DNA from: DATAES01 sp963721305
GTDB taxonomy: Bacteria > Actinomycetota > Acidimicrobiia > Acidimicrobiales > JACDCH01
Direction of reading: 5' to 3'
Assembly (NCBI GenBank): GCA_963721305.1
Contig: CAVRIR010000005.1
Location: forward strand, 620,001 to 684,000
DNA: 64,000 nt
The notes under the pieces: generated by a model
Database searches by the model: none
What the model saw: only the letters and a program-made list of their open reading frames with translations
Told to the model about the DNA's origin: nothing
Part shown: positions 60,346 through 64,000 of the stretch, one piece after another
Position numbering within the stretch: position 1 is the first letter of the stretch
How the letters are laid out: each line of letters starts with the position of its first letter
Made by a program: the position numbers and the translations under genes

Positions 60346-61331
60346 GGGATGACCTCGTCGAGCATGGAATCGAGTGACGTCGTCGCCTCGAAACCGAGGA
60401 CGCGGCGGGCCTTGTCGGTCGCGGGGACGCGCTTCTGCACGTCGTGCTCGAACGGATCGTCGTGCACGACCTTCAGTGCATCGTCGCCCCGGACCTTGCG
60501 CCAGATGAGCTGCGCCAGCTCGAGCACCGTCGTCGACTCCGCGGTCGAGATGTTGAAGTCCTCGTTGAGCGCCTCGGGCCTCGACATGCATTCCACGATG
60601 CCGCGAGCCAGATCGCCTCCGTAGGTGTAGTGCCGGATCTGGTTGCCGTCGCCCAGGATGTGCAATGGGTCTTGCCCCTTGAGCACCTTCTGCACGAGAT
60701 CGGGCACGACGTGGCTCATGGCCAACTTCACGTTGCCGGACGCGATCTCGACGTCGCCCAGCGCGCGTCCTTCACCGACGCCGACGCAGTTGAAGGGGCG
60801 CACGATCGTGTACGGCAACCCGTACTGCGAGCGCGCCGCCTGCGCGTAGTACTCGACGGCCAGCTTCTGGAAGCCGTACGAGGACAGCGGCGGCGGGATC
60901 TCACGCTCCTGCCCCTCGTACGACGGCCATGTGGTGGCCGACTCGAACACCATGGACGACGACAGGTACGTGACCTTCTGCAACCGCCCGGCGCCGTGCG
61001 CCTTGATGGCGGCGTCGCACTGCGCCGCCATGATGCGTTCGTTCGTGGCGAGCAGGTCGTACGCGTACGTGTGGAAGTACGAGATGCCGCCGATCATGGC
61101 GGCGCCGGCGATGAAGTGGTCGCACTCCGTGAGCAGCGACGCGAGGAGGTCGGTGTCACGGGCATCGCCCTCCACCAGCGAGTAGTCGGGGTGCGCGTCG
61201 TAGGACCGGTTGACACGGCCGTACTTGCTGAAGTTGTCGAGACCGACGACGGCATATCCCCGACGGAGGAGCTCCTCGACCACGTATCCGCCGATGAAGC
61301 CAGCGGAACCGCTGACGAGCACTCTTTCCAT
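60309..61331 (-). CDS. NAD-dependent sugar epimerase/dehydratase
   Basis: 340-residue extended SDR. MERVLVSGSAGFIGGYVVEE holds the Rossmann loop. LSSSMVFES and YGFQK (near residue 154) supply the active site. PFNCVGVGEGRALGDVE and LGDGNQIRHYTYGGDLARGI are typical of NDP-sugar epimerases. The substrate is unknown; it does not match the GalE, UXS or RmlB signatures closely. ATG at 61331, 9 bp after the GT2 stop. Same operon as the GT2 gene upstream and the GT-C-like gene downstream. Confidence 0.85.
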   Translation of the reverse strand: MERVLVSGSAGFIGGYVVEELLRRGYAVVGLDNFSKYGRVNRSYDAHPDYSLVEGDARDTDLLASLLTECDHFIAGAAMIGGISYFHTYAYDLLATNERIMAAQCDAAIKAHGAGRLQKVTYLSSSMVFESATTWPSYEGQEREIPPPLSSYGFQKLAVEYYAQAARSQYGLPYTIVRPFNCVGVGEGRALGDVEIASGNVKLAMSHVVPDLVQKVLKGQDPLHILGDGNQIRHYTYGGDLARGIVECMSRPEALNEDFNISTAESTTVLELAQLIWRKVRGDDALKVVHDDPFEHDVQKRVPATDKARRVLGFEATTSLDSMLDEVIPWIRQAVEDGAI

Positions 61332-61340
61332 GCCGCAACC

Positions 61341-62642
61341 CTAGGAGACGTCCTTCCTCGCCCGGAACATGGCCGGGGCGACTCGGCAGAACGCAAGGAA
61401 TGAGCCGATCCGGCGGCGGACCGAGATCAGGCGGGGGCGGTGGCCCTGAGTGATCGGTGACAAGACGTCCCGGCGCACGTACGACAGCGTCGACAGCAGG
61501 TAGCGGATGACGATCCGCGCCGCTGCGGTCGGGGGCAGGTTGCGCACCGCGAACAGCAAGCGGTTGCGTTCCTTGTAGTGATCAGCGAACGCCGAGCCGT
61601 CGACTGCGATGGCGGAGTGATCATGACGCACGACGACCGAAGGTACGAACACGTACTGCCAACCCCGGCGCGCGCCGCGCACGGCGAGATCGAGGTCTTC
61701 GTAGTAGAGGAAGTAGCGCTCGTCGAACAACCCGACGTCGCGCAGGTAGTCCGAGGTGAACAGCACCGCTCCCCCGCACCATGCCTCGATCAACTCGGGA
61801 TGGCTGTAGCGACCGTCATCGGGCTCGAGGTAGCCGCGATCCGCGCCCGAGCCGTCCGGCAGCAGGACGTTTCCCACGTTGTTCACGATGTCGGTCGGTG
61901 GCGAGGCGATCGGCACGTCGAACACGGAGTGCCCGGGGCCTGCGACGACCGCGAGCTGTGCGTCGCCACTGCCGAACGAGACCGCGGTCGGTTCGCCGGC
62001 GCCGAGTCGCACCCGGACACGACCGAGCCCGCCCGGCAGCGCGCGCGGTGCCACAGGAAGCAACAGGCGGGCGCGATCAGTGGTCCACTGGAACGCAACG
62101 CCGTCCGGCTCGGGACCTTCGGGCCCGAAGAAGCCCGACGCGTAGTGCACCGCGAGAGGTTGATCATCGATGTCGGTGACCCCCAGGACGCGCACGCCGA
62201 GCCGCCGCGGGTCCATCAGCCTGCGCTGACGCGCGTCCACTTCCAGCTGCAGCTCCTGGTAGCGATCCGAGAAGACCAGCTTCGGCGACGCAGCACCGAT
62301 GGAAGGCGCATCGATCGCCGCGTTCAAACGTTCCACCCAATCGGGCTCGACGACCGCGTCGGGATTGATCAGCGCAGCTCGGCTGGTGGCGCCGAGATCG
62401 CGCAGCCCGACGTTGCAGCCGCCCGCGAACCCGAGGTTCGTACCATCACCGACGACCCGCGTCCGCGGCGCGACGGCATGCAACCGGGGTCGCAAGCTGG
62501 CGTCGCCGCCGTTGTCCACGACCACCACATCGAGCAGGTCGGACGGCCACCGCGTCTTCGCCAGCGCTTCGATGCAGCGGATGGTCAAATCGGCCGAGCC
62601 GTAGTGCACGACCACGACCCGTACCGACGGGGAGGTGGCCAC
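61341..62642 (-). CDS. GT2 glycosyltransferase (rhamnosyl/galactofuranosyltransferase-like)
   Basis: 433 residues from the GTG at 62642; a GTG at 62681 would add 13 residues. VRVVVVHYGSADLTIRCIEA is the nucleotide-binding start. NPDAVVEPDWVERLNAAID carries the acidic metal-binding residue, and YFLYYEDLDLAVRGARRGW is the ED-x-D acceptor motif of WbbL-like rhamnosyltransferases. A long insert (about 150-235) precedes the acceptor site. The C-terminal ~60 residues are basic. It probably heads the small operon with epimerase, GT-C-like and methyltransferase genes. Confidence 0.88.
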   Translation of the reverse strand: MATSPSVRVVVVHYGSADLTIRCIEALAKTRWPSDLLDVVVVDNGGDASLRPRLHAVAPRTRVVGDGTNLGFAGGCNVGLRDLGATSRAALINPDAVVEPDWVERLNAAIDAPSIGAASPKLVFSDRYQELQLEVDARQRRLMDPRRLGVRVLGVTDIDDQPLAVHYASGFFGPEGPEPDGVAFQWTTDRARLLLPVAPRALPGGLGRVRVRLGAGEPTAVSFGSGDAQLAVVAGPGHSVFDVPIASPPTDIVNNVGNVLLPDGSGADRGYLEPDDGRYSHPELIEAWCGGAVLFTSDYLRDVGLFDERYFLYYEDLDLAVRGARRGWQYVFVPSVVVRHDHSAIAVDGSAFADHYKERNRLLFAVRNLPPTAAARIVIRYLLSTLSYVRRDVLSPITQGHRPRLISVRRRIGSFLAFCRVAPAMFRARKDVS

Positions 62643-62696
62643 GGGTTCACTGTGCCACAGCGCGCTGCGAAGACCGGCCACACCGCGCTCTGACGT

Positions 62697-62708
62697 GTTC
62701 TGGCGTCA
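62697..62708. repeat. Isolated 12-bp copy of the palindrome arm
   Basis: GTTCTGGCGTCA, identical to the outer arm of the 51-bp element at 30371 and 31353, lies in the intergenic space between the surface-repeat gene and the GT2 gene. The core and second arm are missing. A 12-bp match in 64 kb is unlikely by chance alone but not impossible. Confidence 0.4.
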
Positions 62709-62750
62709 CTCAGCCCGCATGTGCGCGCCGGTCGACGCGAAACGGGCGAG

Positions 62751-64000
62751 TCAGTTGGTGACGGTCGCGCAGCCCAAGAACCCGTTGTCGCCGGCGCCGA
62801 CGTTGAGCCCGTACGTGCACACCTGATGGGTCCCGTGGCCGACCGGCAACGTGGCCACGTAGCCGTGGCTCGAGCCGTAGCCCGGGAAGAAGGAAGCCAC
62901 GTCCGTCCTCGTTGCCTTGGCCTTGCCGACCACGAAGCCCACGCCGTCGGCGTACGCCACCACGTTGATCGGTGAAGCGCTGTCAGGATCGATCGCCCAA
63001 CCGGCGACCGTGATGCCGTTGCTCGCCGGCTGCGCCACGTCGAGCGATCCGAACGGCGTCCCGCTCACGACGACCGTGCGGCAACCGAGGAGGCTGGCCT
63101 GGCCGGCTCCGATGTTCAGGCCGTACGCGCACACCTGGTGCACGCCCGGTTGCACCGGGACCACGCCGGTGTACCCGTGGTTCGCGCCGTAGCCCGGGAA
63201 GAAGGCAGCCACGTCGGAACGAGAGAACGACGCAGGTCCGAACGAGTAGCCGTTGCCGTCGACGTAGACGACGGTGGTCACGGGCGACACCGTGTCGGGA
63301 TCGAGCGCCCAACCGGCAACCTGCAAGCCGGCGGGAACGCGCTGTACGAGGTCGAGCGAGCCGACCGGCGACGAGTTCACGACGACGCTCTTACAGCCAA
63401 CGGCGTTGTTCGCGCCGGGACCGACGTTGAGGCCGAAGACACAGACCTGGTGCACGCCTGGCGTGACCGGCACCACACCGATGTACGCGTGTGCCGAGCC
63501 GTATGCCGGGAACATCGAGCCGACGTCCGATCGCGAGCCCGACGCCGTACCGAGCGAGTAGCCGGTGCTGTCGACATAGGCGGCGACGCCGATCGACGAG
63601 GCCGAGTCGGGATCGATCGCCCAGCCCGAGAGCTGCAGACCCGCAGGCACGCGTTGCATGGAGTCGAGCGAACCGAACGGCATGGTGTTGACCGTGAACG
63701 TCTGGCATCCGAGCTCCGCATTGTTGCCCATGCCGATGTTCAGGCCATACGCACAGACGCGATGGCTTCCCGCGGCCGCGGGAACGACACCCGTGTAGCC
63801 GTGCGCGGAGCCGTAGCCGGGGAACGACGAGTTGACGTCGGGGCGATTGATCGAAGCGGGGCCGAGCGAGTAGCCGTTGCCGTCCACGTACACGACAACC
63901 GTCACGGCCTGCGTCGGCGCGTCCGGATCCGCAGCCCAACCGGTGACCGACAGTCCACCCGGAACGCGCTGGACCGCGTCGAGCGAGCCGAACGGATCAC
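62751..64000 (-). CDS. Surface protein built of ~100-residue repeats, C-terminal part (5' end outside window)
   Basis: At least 416 residues; the frame is open to the right edge, so the start is outside. The visible part is entirely four tandem repeats of about 104 residues, the first cut by the edge. Each follows the order FGSLD, GWAIDPDS, YVDGNGYS, RSDV...FPGYG..HGY, HQVC.YGLN and LGC. The same repeat ends the amidase (43113) and SpoIID-like protein (45360). No catalytic domain is visible here. The regular cysteine pair per repeat and the Gly/Val-rich strands suggest secreted beta-sandwich modules. Function unknown; an enzyme or binding domain may lie in the missing N-terminus. Confidence 0.82.
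   Translation of the reverse strand, partial: DPFGSLDAVQRVPGGLSVTGWAADPDAPTQAVTVVVYVDGNGYSLGPASINRPDVNSSFPGYGSAHGYTGVVPAAAGSHRVCAYGLNIGMGNNAELGCQTFTVNTMPFGSLDSMQRVPAGLQLSGWAIDPDSASSIGVAAYVDSTGYSLGTASGSRSDVGSMFPAYGSAHAYIGVVPVTPGVHQVCVFGLNVGPGANNAVGCKSVVVNSSPVGSLDLVQRVPAGLQVAGWALDPDTVSPVTTVVYVDGNGYSFGPASFSRSDVAAFFPGYGANHGYTGVVPVQPGVHQVCAYGLNIGAGQASLLGCRTVVVSGTPFGSLDVAQPASNGITVAGWAIDPDSASPINVVAYADGVGFVVGKAKATRTDVASFFPGYGSSHGYVATLPVGHGTHQVCTYGLNVGAGDNGFLGCATVTN

Overview
The window is high-GC DNA with dense genes, many GTG/TTG starts and 4-bp GTGA/ATGA gene overlaps. It carries coenzyme F420 genes (fbiA, fbiB), a SigF/SigB-type sigma factor, an AccA3-like biotin carboxylase, a DUF5719 protein and an LCP ligase. 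Together these indicate an actinobacterium. The style (secreted proteins with Thr/Ser/Pro tails, many polysaccharide genes, single-domain FbiB) fits a deep-branching group such as Acidimicrobiia better than Mycobacteriales, but this is inference. No rRNA, tRNA or CRISPR array was seen.

Layout. 1-2.8 kb: end of a SpoIIE-type phosphatase, a stress-type sigma factor, a LigD-like protein whose ligase half lacks the nucleotidyl lysine, and a small protein. 2.8-7.6 kb: a giant membrane GT2 glycosyltransferase coupled to a DUF5719 protein. 7.7-8.2 kb: a small gene, a strong hairpin and three tandem 69-bp hairpin repeats. 8.2-24.7 kb: a nucleotide-sugar and glycosyltransferase block. It holds GT4, GDP-rhamnose-type reductase, Gmd, FbiA, FbiB, a seven-gene reverse operon (three GT4 genes, a His-rich membrane protein, a sugar nucleotidyltransferase, an epimerase), Fcl, Uxs, Ugd and an LCP ligase. 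24.7-38 kb: central metabolism, with acyl-CoA dehydrogenase, PabB/PabC, BirA, a frameshifted acyl-CoA carboxylase alpha chain, an LpdA-like flavoprotein, methylmalonyl-CoA mutase and MeaB. Inserted here is a PD-(D/E)XK-type nuclease gene bracketed by two identical 51-bp palindromes. 38-64 kb: a second polysaccharide and cell-surface block, with GT4 genes, the Wzm/Wzt export pair, a PGRP amidase and a SpoIID-like protein that share a ~100-residue C-terminal repeat, GT2 enzymes, methyltransferases, GT-C-like membrane proteins and epimerases. It also holds unrelated accessory genes (phosphotransferase, cyclase, hydroxyacid dehydrogenase, HsaA-like flavoenzyme). A third protein built of the same surface repeat runs off the right edge.

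How it fits together. Gmd with an RMD-type reductase or Fcl can give GDP-6-deoxyhexoses, and Ugd with Uxs gives UDP-glucuronate and UDP-xylose. The GT4/GT2 enzymes build glycans, Wzm/Wzt exports them and the LCP protein probably attaches them to the wall. The order fbiA-fbiB / sugar nucleotidyltransferase / LCP / fadE / birA / accA3 / lpdA, together with a SigF-type gene, recalls the M. tuberculosis Rv3261-Rv3303c neighbourhood. BirA, the carboxylase, mutase and MeaB suggest propionyl-CoA to succinyl-CoA metabolism.

Most striking observations: the palindrome-bracketed nuclease unit at 30371-31403, the triple 69-bp hairpin array, the shared surface repeat, the degenerate LigD ligase, and three separate genes broken by a one-base shift in the same (+1) sense.
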